A stretch of DNA of 64,000 bases from CBDCVN01 sp965223045 (GTDB taxonomy: Bacteria; Deinococcota; Deinococci; Deinococcales; Trueperaceae). The stretch's first letter is position 1. Every line of letters starts with the position of its first letter. The notes beneath the pieces are model-generated. The model was not told where the DNA came from and did no database searches. It was given only the letters and a program-made list of their open reading frames with translations. The stretch is taken from NCBI GenBank assembly GCA_965223045.1, contig CBDCVN010000013.1, positions 806,001 to 870,000 of the forward strand. Reading direction: 5' to 3'. Positions 28,754 through 36,690 of the stretch are shown here, piece after piece. The position numbers were made by a program, and so were the translations under genes.

Positions 28754-28828
28754 ATGGATAAATTCATCTTCAGCACTGGTTTTATAGATGGCCCAGATGG
28801 TCCTAACAGGGAGTGGTCTGCCTACTAA
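28754..28828 (+). CDS. Candidate small peptide gene (24 aa) followed by a terminator
   Basis: ATG 28754 to TAA 28828 encodes a 24-residue peptide beginning MDKFIFSTGFIDGPDG and ending REWSAY, preceded by GTAGGTAAAC. A strong terminator starts 23 nt after the stop. The peptide is neither a typical signal peptide nor an amino-acid-run attenuator leader. It lies just before an ABC exporter gene, so a secreted peptide or a leader controlling the exporter are both possible. Unproven. Confidence 0.4.
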   Translation: MDKFIFSTGFIDGPDGPNREWSAY

Positions 28829-28851
28829 CAGCCTAAAATAAGTAACTAATG

Positions 28852-28885
28852 GCCGTGGGAGACCCAAGTTCCCCACGGCTTTTTT
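28852..28885 (+). terminator. Strong rho-independent terminator before the ABC exporter
   Basis: GCCGTGGG (28852-28859) pairs with CCCACGGC (28872-28879) and is followed by six T. It would end or attenuate transcription entering the exporter gene 48 nt downstream. Confidence 0.85.
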
Positions 28886-28932
28886 AGTGTGTTTTCGTAT
28901 TAACCTGATAAAAATATTTCTAAACCCGTGGG

Positions 28933-30741
28933 ATGAGTTTAAAGCAGCAGGTTATAGGGAAACACTTTATGCAAAAATTAAGTCAGACAGAAGCGTCTAA
29001 AAAACTTCCTCTAAAACGTTATTTACAACTCTTAAAACGCTATCTTAGACCACAGTGGCAAAAGGCTAGTTTTATGTTTTTGCTCCTCCTAAGTAGCATA
29101 GGCTTGCAGTTATTAGTGCCTCAAGTTGCACGTTTCTTCATTGATAGTGTTCTCGAGGGTAGCGCAACAAAAGTGCTCATCCACACAGCGCTGGTCTTCT
29201 TAGGTGTAGCTATTTTCTATCAACTTTTAAGCGCTGCAGCAACCTATGTAGCTAGCGATGTAGGTTGGACAGCAACAAACAAAATACGCCTTGATTTAGT
29301 AAGGCATTGTCTTAAGCTAGACATGGGTTTCCATAATACTAGAACTTCGGGGGAACTCATTGAACGCATAGATGGTGATGTAACAGCTTTAGCAAATTTC
29401 TTTTCACAGTTTACAGTTCGGATACTAGGTAGTTTGCTTATGTTGCTAGGTATTCTAGTACTCCTCTTTTTTGAACATATGTATGTAGGTTTAGCCATTA
29501 GTATGTTTACTATTTTTGCTTTTATTACTGTAAATAATCAGCGTGAGATAGCTGTGCCAGCCAGCAAAGTAGAACGTGAGGCAAGTGCTAAATTATTTGG
29601 TTTTATAGAAGAGCGTTTAGCTGGTATTGATGATGTGCGTGCTAATGGTGCAGGGCGCTACAATATGCTTAAACTTCAGGGGGTTTCGCTCGAGTACTTC
29701 CAAAAAAGTGTTCATGCCTGGATGATGCGCCTAAGGATTTGGATTTTGAGCTATGGGCTTTTTATTATTGTTAACCTAATAACTCTAGGATTAGCCATTT
29801 ACTTGTTTCAGCAAGGGCAGATCAGTTTGGGGGCAGCTTATTTGCTTTTTCAATATATGTTAATGCTAGAAGTGCCTATAGAGGAAGTCACACAACAATT
29901 GCAAGAGATGCAAAAGGCAGTGGCTAGTATAGGACGTATAGATGATCTGTTTAAAATACAGAGTACCTTGGGTAAAGACCAAGAACTTAGTTTACCCTGT
30001 GGAGCACTCTCTTTAAAATTTGATAAGGTAAGCTTTGCCTACAATAATAAGACTGTTTTGGAGAATATTTCTTTTGAGCTAAGCCCTAATAAGACCCTGG
30101 GCCTTTTAGGTCGTACAGGTAGTGGTAAAACTACATTAAGCCGCTTGATATTTCGTTTTTATGATGTTAGTGAAGGCAGTGTGTCTTTGAGTGGTTTAGA
30201 CATTCAAAAAATCGGAATGTCTGAGTTGCATAGCCGTGTAGGATTAGTTACCCAAGAGGTACAATTATTCCATGCTACCATACGCGATAATCTAACCTTC
30301 TTTGACGATTCAGTTAGTGATACAGAGATTCTTCAGGTCTTAGCCGATTTGGGCTTGAACGAGTGGTTAAAAGATTTACCCCAAGGTCTGGACACAGTAG
30401 TCGCTGCGGGAGGGAAAAGCCTATCTGCAGGAGAAGCACAGCTTTTAGCTTTTGCTAGGGTTTTCTTAAAAGATCCCAGTTTAGTTATTTTGGATGAGTT
30501 TTCCTCAAGACTTGACCCCACCACAGAAACCCTTTTAGAGAAGGCAGTGGATAAACTTTTGGTGGGACGTACTGCTATAATAGTAGCTCATAGATTAAAG
30601 GCTGTGGCTCGAGCCGATGAAATCCTAATCTTGCGTAATAGGCACATTTTAGAACATGGTCCACGCATAGTGTTGGCAAACAATCCTAATTCACACTTTT
30701 ACGAACTATTAAAAACAACTAAAGATCTGGACATGCAGTAA
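28933..30741 (+). CDS. ABC half-exporter (six TM helices plus ATPase)
   Basis: The 602 residues have a basic N-terminus, a six-helix membrane domain (about 40-340) and an ATPase domain: Walker A GRTGSGKTT, Q-loop LVTQEVQLF, signature LSAGEAQLLAFAR, Walker B LVILDEFSSRLDP, H-loop IVAHRLK. Catalytic Glu is present but the signature deviates from LSGGQ. The start is uncertain: ATG 28933 has GTGGG directly against it, and ATG 28969 (M13) has AGGG 9 nt upstream. It may pair with the exporter half at 36691, whose defects are complementary. The substrate is not known. Confidence 0.88.
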   Translation: MSLKQQVIGKHFMQKLSQTEASKKLPLKRYLQLLKRYLRPQWQKASFMFLLLLSSIGLQLLVPQVARFFIDSVLEGSATKVLIHTALVFLGVAIFYQLLSAAATYVASDVGWTATNKIRLDLVRHCLKLDMGFHNTRTSGELIERIDGDVTALANFFSQFTVRILGSLLMLLGILVLLFFEHMYVGLAISMFTIFAFITVNNQREIAVPASKVEREASAKLFGFIEERLAGIDDVRANGAGRYNMLKLQGVSLEYFQKSVHAWMMRLRIWILSYGLFIIVNLITLGLAIYLFQQGQISLGAAYLLFQYMLMLEVPIEEVTQQLQEMQKAVASIGRIDDLFKIQSTLGKDQELSLPCGALSLKFDKVSFAYNNKTVLENISFELSPNKTLGLLGRTGSGKTTLSRLIFRFYDVSEGSVSLSGLDIQKIGMSELHSRVGLVTQEVQLFHATIRDNLTFFDDSVSDTEILQVLADLGLNEWLKDLPQGLDTVVAAGGKSLSAGEAQLLAFARVFLKDPSLVILDEFSSRLDPTTETLLEKAVDKLLVGRTAIIVAHRLKAVARADEILILRNRHILEHGPRIVLANNPNSHFYELLKTTKDLDMQ

Positions 30742-30797
30742 GCTTTAATGTATAGTCGGCTTGGAATATTTAAAGATATTCAGAAAGGATGTAATTG

Positions 30798-32249
30798 ATG
30801 AAGAAGGTCTATAAGTTATTGCTTTCCTTATCTTTAATGGGGTTAGTTCTTACATTGTTTATTAGTTGTAACTCAGAGCCTGTATTAGAGGCTACTATCT
30901 CTCTAGAAACACAGGCAGGACCCAACAGGGTTATTAACGATGTTTATACAGGTGTGGACATTGCAGATGTTGAGTTGCTGTTAATCAACATAGAGACAGA
31001 CCAGATAATAGAGGTTGATTTAAAAAACTTGACAGATTTGACAGGTTCACAAGCTTGGCCTAAGACCAATAATATGGATCAGATACCAGCTTCCCCCCAA
31101 CATACTTGGACCAAAGATGGCAAGACCATTTATGTCAGTACAGATGCAAGTGACGACCTTTCTGCCTTTATCGTAGTGCTTGATGTAAAGGCAATTTATT
31201 GGGATCACCTGAAACCGTGGGCCGATGTAAGTATTGTTAAAAAGTTAAGAGTTAGTGGTCCAAATGCCTCAACAAGTTTTCCAGATGTAGAGGAAACTAC
31301 ACCCCCTGACCAACACGTAGTTCAACTGGGTCAATGGGCTCGACCCTCTGCTGCCCAAGCCCACGGTCCTGCATTTATTCCCCATACAAACTATTCGACC
31401 ATTACAGAATGGACAGGCAATAGGTTTAGAATTATTGATATCAGTAATAATGAATTTACCCAAGTTGATGGTGGTGGTTTTGATGGAGGTGTTTCTTTTG
31501 GGGAAAAAAGCCAACAAACACATGGTCTTAACTTTAGTCCTTCAGGTGCACTAGCACTTGGAACAGGCTACTTTTATGATCATGAAGAGGTTGATCTTTA
31601 TAAGGTAAACAATGATACAGGCTCCCTAAAGCACTTGAAAACCATTAGACTTAGGGAGGGCAATGATTATGCAGCCTTTACACATTATACAGTGTGGTTA
31701 GATGATAGATTTGCCCTTACAGCTGCTATGCAACTTGGCTCTACTTCTCTAACACCGTCAGGAGTTGATGTTATAGGTCCTAGTGTATGGCTACTTGATA
31801 CTCGTAAAGGTAAAGCAGAGATGATCATTGGTCCCGCAACAAGTGCTGGTGAGGATGGTGGTATATTTAGGTCACCTTCAGACATTGCTGTGGCAAATGG
31901 TAAGTTATATGTTGCTGAGGAACATACTCTAGTTGAGGAAGAGGAAGATGAATTTGGTAAAGATGGTTATATTTCCATATTTGATATAAGTGATGTCCAT
32001 AATCCTCAATTTATAAAGAGGTTAAAACCCGAAACACCTGAAGAACCCGACGGAGAACTTCCTGAGGATTATGCTGTTTCTCATGGCCTTAATCCCACTC
32101 TTGATGAAGCATTTGTTTATGTAACTAGTTGGGTATCTAATTATATACTAAAAATAGACACCCAGACCGATGAGGTTTCTAAAGTGTTTAGTAGTGAAGA
32201 TGGTTTAAATGTTCCACATGGAGGTTTTGTAGCGGGACAAAACAGATAA
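30798..32249 (+). CDS. Beta-propeller lipoprotein
   Basis: Start ATG 30798 follows GAAAGGA. Signal peptide ends in a lipobox (LFISC, Cys near 26). The remaining 455 residues have blade-like repeats (HGLNFSPSGALALGTGYF, GPSVWLLDTRKGKAEMIIG, SPSDIAVANGKLYVAEEH, DGYISIFDISDVHNPQFI, NPTLDEAFVYVTSW) and a C-terminal HGG near the end, like YncE/SBP56-type propellers. It is surface-anchored and 53 bp behind the ABC exporter, possibly co-transcribed. Exact function unknown. Confidence 0.7.
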   Translation: MKKVYKLLLSLSLMGLVLTLFISCNSEPVLEATISLETQAGPNRVINDVYTGVDIADVELLLINIETDQIIEVDLKNLTDLTGSQAWPKTNNMDQIPASPQHTWTKDGKTIYVSTDASDDLSAFIVVLDVKAIYWDHLKPWADVSIVKKLRVSGPNASTSFPDVEETTPPDQHVVQLGQWARPSAAQAHGPAFIPHTNYSTITEWTGNRFRIIDISNNEFTQVDGGGFDGGVSFGEKSQQTHGLNFSPSGALALGTGYFYDHEEVDLYKVNNDTGSLKHLKTIRLREGNDYAAFTHYTVWLDDRFALTAAMQLGSTSLTPSGVDVIGPSVWLLDTRKGKAEMIIGPATSAGEDGGIFRSPSDIAVANGKLYVAEEHTLVEEEEDEFGKDGYISIFDISDVHNPQFIKRLKPETPEEPDGELPEDYAVSHGLNPTLDEAFVYVTSWVSNYILKIDTQTDEVSKVFSSEDGLNVPHGGFVAGQNR

Positions 32250-32281
32250 TATAAAAGTCAGTTTTATTTGAAAAACTCTTA

Positions 32282-32303
32282 GAGGCTCTTTTTAAAGAGC
32301 CTC
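32282..32303. terminator. Bidirectional hairpin between convergent genes
   Basis: GAGGCTCTT (32282-32290) and AAGAGCCTC (32295-32303), perfect 9-bp stem. A run of five T follows on the minus strand; on the plus strand T-rich sequence follows. Confidence 0.7.
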
Positions 32304-32317
32304 ACTTACTTTTATTT

Positions 32318-33373
32318 CTACTGTTCAACTAATTTGTTAGGTATCCAAGCAAATTCCCTCAATGCCCTTGACTGAAGGATCAAGGTAGCATTTTTCTCAT
32401 TAGCAATATAAAAACCTTTATCACTAGTAAATCCAAAATTCTCACCTTCAATGGCAGCTTTCCCATAGTAGTTAATCATTGTATCCTTGGTGATTTTTGT
32501 AGCCTTATTATTACCATCTATAGATATTTGCCACCAACTTGCAGGATTGTTACTACTACCATGGGCGTAAGCAAAGCCAAAAACTCTCCACAAAGAATCT
32601 AAAAGTTTGCTTTTGTTAGGAGCTGAGAAGTATACCCATTGTCCATCATTAGAGAAAAATGGCAAGTCAATATTAGAGAATTTTTGCTCTGGGATCAGAG
32701 TTTTAGGATTGGCCTTATCAAGATCAACTATTATTAATGAACGTAAAAGCGTCTCAGGATTAACATGTAAATATATTAGAGACTCCCCATTAGGTGAAGG
32801 GCGTGGATAAAGGGCATTTTCTGCAATGACTTCTACTTGATTTGTTGCTATACTCAAACGCTGAATAGTTAAACTACGATTTGTAACATCAGATACCAAG
32901 TAGTAGAGGTAACTTCCATCAGGTGACCAAATAGGGTCATAGTAGTAAACAAGAGCCTGCTCATTACCAATTATAAGTTGTGGTTTTGCTCTTTTTACCA
33001 TTTCAAGTAAATAAAGACCATTACGATCTAGATCTGCTACTCTGTTTTCATTGGGTGGTGAGTAAGAAATAACAAGGTGTGTACCTTGAAAGTTTGCATC
33101 TAGTCCGTATATCCAGCCTCCTTTAGGAATTCGGAAGATAGTACTCATTTTTTGGGTAGTTGTGTCGAATTGAGTTATTTGAGTATCTGTTGATCCCCTC
33201 TCTTCAATGAAAATAATTTTGCCAGACAATTCATTACTTTCACCTACAATTTTTGTTTCTGAAATAACATTAGAAGCACTTTTAGTAGATTTTTTAATGA
33301 AAATAAGAGTGAGTGTGACTGCTCCAATTATTAATATGGATAGAAGAAGTATTGAATTCTGCCATTGTTTCAT
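32318..33373 (-). CDS. Membrane-anchored TolB/PD40-like propeller protein
   Basis: About 351 residues from ATG 33373. One N-terminal membrane helix (about 8-27, SILLLSILIIGAVTLTLIFI), then propeller blades of the PD40 type: PIWSPDGSYLYYLVSD, YPRPSPNGESLIYLHV, LPFFSNDGQWVYFSAP. Such proteins are periplasmic sensors or scaffolds. It is convergent with the lipoprotein gene and shares its terminator. The upstream side is now occupied by IS701-like copies, which may have separated it from its promoter. Confidence 0.7.
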   Translation of the reverse strand: MKQWQNSILLLSILIIGAVTLTLIFIKKSTKSASNVISETKIVGESNELSGKIIFIEERGSTDTQITQFDTTTQKMSTIFRIPKGGWIYGLDANFQGTHLVISYSPPNENRVADLDRNGLYLLEMVKRAKPQLIIGNEQALVYYYDPIWSPDGSYLYYLVSDVTNRSLTIQRLSIATNQVEVIAENALYPRPSPNGESLIYLHVNPETLLRSLIIVDLDKANPKTLIPEQKFSNIDLPFFSNDGQWVYFSAPNKSKLLDSLWRVFGFAYAHGSSNNPASWWQISIDGNNKATKITKDTMINYYGKAAIEGENFGFTSDKGFYIANEKNATLILQSRALREFAWIPNKLVEQ

Positions 33374-33428
33374 AATCAAGTTAATTAGATGTTGGGCCTG
33401 CTAGCATAATTTAATGAAGCATATAATA

Positions 33429-34942
33429 TTACAGCGCAATGTTGCATATTAAGTAAGGGGAAGTGCGAAAAAAGTGCGAGTGTGAATAATAAATTAAGGC
33501 TATGAAAAACATTTATAAAGCACACAATGAAATATTAGAAGAGGCCGTAAATTTAAGTCCTCCAGAATGCAACTTAGTTGAAGCAGATATAGAAGCGCTA
33601 GCAAAAGAACTCAAAGAATACGTAGCAGAGTTTGAAGAAGCATTTAAACGACCTGAAAGTTTGATCTGGACAGGACATTATCTAAAAGGTTTGTTAAGCA
33701 ACCTTGATCGAAAAAATATAGAAGCAATGGCACTATCAATAGGACTGAATGTCCGTAGCATGCAAAACTTTGTAGGACAAAGCCCTTGGCAGTTAGAACC
33801 TGTGATTGACACGCATCAAAAACTTATTGCAGAAAGTTTAGGTAATGATGGAGTACTGATAGTTGATGAATCAGGGAATGTAAAACAAGGAAAAAGCTCA
33901 GTAGGAGTAGCAAGGCAATATTGTGGATCAGTAGGAAAAGTGGAGAACAGTCAAGTAGGAGTATACCTAGGGTATGCCAGTAACAAAGGACATACCTTAA
34001 CAGAAGGGCAGTTGTACTTACCAGAACAATGGTTTGATAAAGAGCATGAACAAAAAAGGGAAGAATGTGGAGTGCCAAAGGATCTAGAATTTAGAACCAA
34101 ACCAGAAATAGCGTTAGGAATGATAAAAAAGACAGAAGAGAGAGGGCATTTGAGCTTTGAATATGTGCTAGCAGATGCATTGTATGGAAATAATATCGAG
34201 TTTAGAGATGGAGTAGCTGAATTAGGAAAAGCAGTATCTTGCGATACGCAGGTATACAAGGAGAAGCCAGAGGTCAAGGTACCTGAATATAAAGGTAGGG
34301 GAAGGAAGCCGAAACTAGCAAGGGCAAATATTGAATCAATACGGATAGATGAGTTAGCAAAGGAAATAGAAGCAGAAAAATGGAGTAAACATGTAGTGAA
34401 AGAAGGAAGTAAAGGGCCAATAGTATGTGAATTTGCCTTTGAGCGAATATGGGAAACAAGGGGAGAAGAAGAGCCAGTGGAACTGTGGTTGGTAATTCGG
34501 CGTAACCTAAATGAGAAAAGAGAGATAAGCTATTATTTGTGCAATGACTCAGAAGAAGTCAGCCTAGAAACATTAGTGTGGCTAAGTGGAATGAGATGGC
34601 CGATAGAAACATCGTTTGAGGAATCAAAAGAAGAACTGGGGCTTGATCACTACGAAACTAGAAGCTACTTAGGTTGGCATCACCATATACTATTAACTTG
34701 TCTAGCACATCATTTTCTGGTGAGGATGCGTTTAATGTTAGGAGAAAAGTCTCCAGCTTTAACTTTGCCACAGGCAAGAGTGCTGCTCAAGGCAGCAATA
34801 CCGTTACCTAGATTGACAATAGCTCAATCACTAAATCTAATTCGTTACTATCAGCGCAGAAATTATACTGCTTATGCTTCGCATCGAAAACGTACTCTTG
34901 CTATATTGTCTAGGAGTTATATTCCATGACATTGCGCTGTAA
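33429..34942 (+). mobile_element. IS701-like element, tandem copy 1 (12-bp internal deletion)
   Basis: Terminal repeats TTACAGCGCAATGT at 33429 and its inverse ending at 34942. It lies 8 bp (TAATAATA) before copy 2. The copies look the same base for base wherever compared except 12 bp missing here at 34230/34231. Flanks on both outer sides read TAATA. Confidence 0.9.
33502..34929 (+). CDS. IS701-family transposase, 475 aa, lacks four residues
   Basis: DDE transposase: Asp in IVDESGNVKQGKSSVGVARQ, Asp in LADALYGNN, Glu in MRWPIETSFEESKEELGLDH. Relative to copy 2 it lacks KYFT in the segment AELGKKYFTAVSCD, close after the second catalytic Asp. This in-frame loss lies inside the core beta-sheet and may impair activity. 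Confidence 0.9.
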   Translation: MKNIYKAHNEILEEAVNLSPPECNLVEADIEALAKELKEYVAEFEEAFKRPESLIWTGHYLKGLLSNLDRKNIEAMALSIGLNVRSMQNFVGQSPWQLEPVIDTHQKLIAESLGNDGVLIVDESGNVKQGKSSVGVARQYCGSVGKVENSQVGVYLGYASNKGHTLTEGQLYLPEQWFDKEHEQKREECGVPKDLEFRTKPEIALGMIKKTEERGHLSFEYVLADALYGNNIEFRDGVAELGKAVSCDTQVYKEKPEVKVPEYKGRGRKPKLARANIESIRIDELAKEIEAEKWSKHVVKEGSKGPIVCEFAFERIWETRGEEEPVELWLVIRRNLNEKREISYYLCNDSEEVSLETLVWLSGMRWPIETSFEESKEELGLDHYETRSYLGWHHHILLTCLAHHFLVRMRLMLGEKSPALTLPQARVLLKAAIPLPRLTIAQSLNLIRYYQRRNYTAYASHRKRTLAILSRSYIP

Positions 34943-34950
34943 TAATAATA

Positions 34951-36476
34951 TTACAGCGCAATGTTGCATATTAAGTAAGGGGAAGTGCGAAAAAAGTGCG
35001 AGTGTGAATAATAAATTAAGGCTATGAAAAACATTTATAAAGCACACAATGAAATATTAGAAGAGGCCGTAAATTTAAGTCCTCCAGAATGCAACTTAGT
35101 TGAAGCAGATATAGAAGCGCTAGCAAAAGAACTCAAAGAATACGTAGCAGAGTTTGAAGAAGCATTTAAACGACCTGAAAGTTTGATCTGGACAGGACAT
35201 TATCTAAAAGGTTTGTTAAGCAACCTTGATCGAAAAAATATAGAAGCAATGGCACTATCAATAGGACTGAATGTCCGTAGCATGCAAAACTTTGTAGGAC
35301 AAAGCCCTTGGCAGTTAGAACCTGTGATTGACACGCATCAAAAACTTATTGCAGAAAGTTTAGGTAATGATGGAGTACTGATAGTTGATGAATCAGGGAA
35401 TGTAAAACAAGGAAAAAGCTCAGTAGGAGTAGCAAGGCAATATTGTGGATCAGTAGGAAAAGTGGAGAACAGTCAAGTAGGAGTATACCTAGGGTATGCC
35501 AGTAACAAAGGACATACCTTAACAGAAGGGCAGTTGTACTTACCAGAACAATGGTTTGATAAAGAGCATGAACAAAAAAGGGAAGAATGTGGAGTGCCAA
35601 AGGATCTAGAATTTAGAACCAAACCAGAAATAGCGTTAGGAATGATAAAAAAGACAGAAGAGAGAGGGCATTTGAGCTTTGAATATGTGCTAGCAGATGC
35701 ATTGTATGGAAATAATATCGAGTTTAGAGATGGAGTAGCTGAATTAGGAAAAAAGTACTTTACAGCAGTATCTTGCGATACGCAGGTATACAAGGAGAAG
35801 CCAGAGGTCAAGGTACCTGAATATAAAGGTAGGGGAAGGAAGCCGAAACTAGCAAGGGCAAATATTGAATCAATACGGATAGATGAGTTAGCAAAGGAAA
35901 TAGAAGCAGAAAAATGGAGTAAACATGTAGTGAAAGAAGGAAGTAAAGGGCCAATAGTATGTGAATTTGCCTTTGAGCGAATATGGGAAACAAGGGGAGA
36001 AGAAGAGCCAGTGGAACTGTGGTTGGTAATTCGGCGTAACCTAAATGAGAAAAGAGAGATAAGCTATTATTTGTGCAATGACTCAGAAGAAGTCAGCCTA
36101 GAAACATTAGTGTGGCTAAGTGGAATGAGATGGCCGATAGAAACATCGTTTGAGGAATCAAAAGAAGAACTGGGGCTTGATCACTACGAAACTAGAAGCT
36201 ACTTAGGTTGGCATCACCATATACTATTAACTTGTCTAGCACATCATTTTCTGGTGAGGATGCGTTTAATGTTAGGAGAAAAGTCTCCAGCTTTAACTTT
36301 GCCACAGGCAAGAGTGCTGCTCAAGGCAGCAATACCGTTACCTAGATTGACAATAGCTCAATCACTAAATCTAATTCGTTACTATCAGCGCAGAAATTAT
36401 ACTGCTTATGCTTCGCATCGAAAACGTACTCTTGCTATATTGTCTAGGAGTTATATTCCATGACATTGCGCTGTAA
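34951..36476 (+). mobile_element. IS701-like element, tandem copy 2 (full length, 1526 bp)
   Basis: Same ends as copy 1 (TTACAGCGCAATGT at 34951 and its inverse ending at 36476). The tandem head-to-tail order suggests insertion next to the first copy or duplication of the unit. Confidence 0.9.
35024..36463 (+). CDS. IS701-family transposase, 479 aa
   Basis: Full-length version of the copy 1 protein, same catalytic segments. TAAGG stands close to the ATG. The stop overlaps the right terminal repeat. Probably the active copy. Confidence 0.93.
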   Translation: MKNIYKAHNEILEEAVNLSPPECNLVEADIEALAKELKEYVAEFEEAFKRPESLIWTGHYLKGLLSNLDRKNIEAMALSIGLNVRSMQNFVGQSPWQLEPVIDTHQKLIAESLGNDGVLIVDESGNVKQGKSSVGVARQYCGSVGKVENSQVGVYLGYASNKGHTLTEGQLYLPEQWFDKEHEQKREECGVPKDLEFRTKPEIALGMIKKTEERGHLSFEYVLADALYGNNIEFRDGVAELGKKYFTAVSCDTQVYKEKPEVKVPEYKGRGRKPKLARANIESIRIDELAKEIEAEKWSKHVVKEGSKGPIVCEFAFERIWETRGEEEPVELWLVIRRNLNEKREISYYLCNDSEEVSLETLVWLSGMRWPIETSFEESKEELGLDHYETRSYLGWHHHILLTCLAHHFLVRMRLMLGEKSPALTLPQARVLLKAAIPLPRLTIAQSLNLIRYYQRRNYTAYASHRKRTLAILSRSYIP

Positions 36477-36589
36477 TAATAAACTGAAAGATTAGAGATC
36501 TTTAAGTGGATACTATGCACCAAGCAATATTCTAATAGAAAGTATATGTTTCGAACAAGTAAACAGAATTTGCAATGGCAAAATGATGA

Positions 36590-36669
36590 ATGAATCTAAA
36601 AATAGAAGAAAAATCACAAAAATCTTTAAATCAGATGAATCACAGTTCAGACAAATGAATCTAAAAATA
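36590..36669. repeat. 15-bp direct repeat in the spacer before the second exporter
   Basis: ATGAATCTAAAAATA occurs at 36590-36604 and 36655-36669. A partial third (GATGAATC) lies between. Possible binding sites or slippage product; the rest of the 210-bp spacer is empty. Confidence 0.5.
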
Positions 36670-36690
36670 ACACAGCTCTACTAACTATTT

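Noticed and set aside
33824..34459. Long minus-strand frames inside the IS701 copies
   Set aside because: They mirror the transposase frame, are repeated identically in the second copy and have leucine-rich composition typical of antisense shadow frames.
36590..36669. Direct repeats as a CRISPR array
   Set aside because: Only two full repeats of 15 bp and no cas genes or regular spacers.
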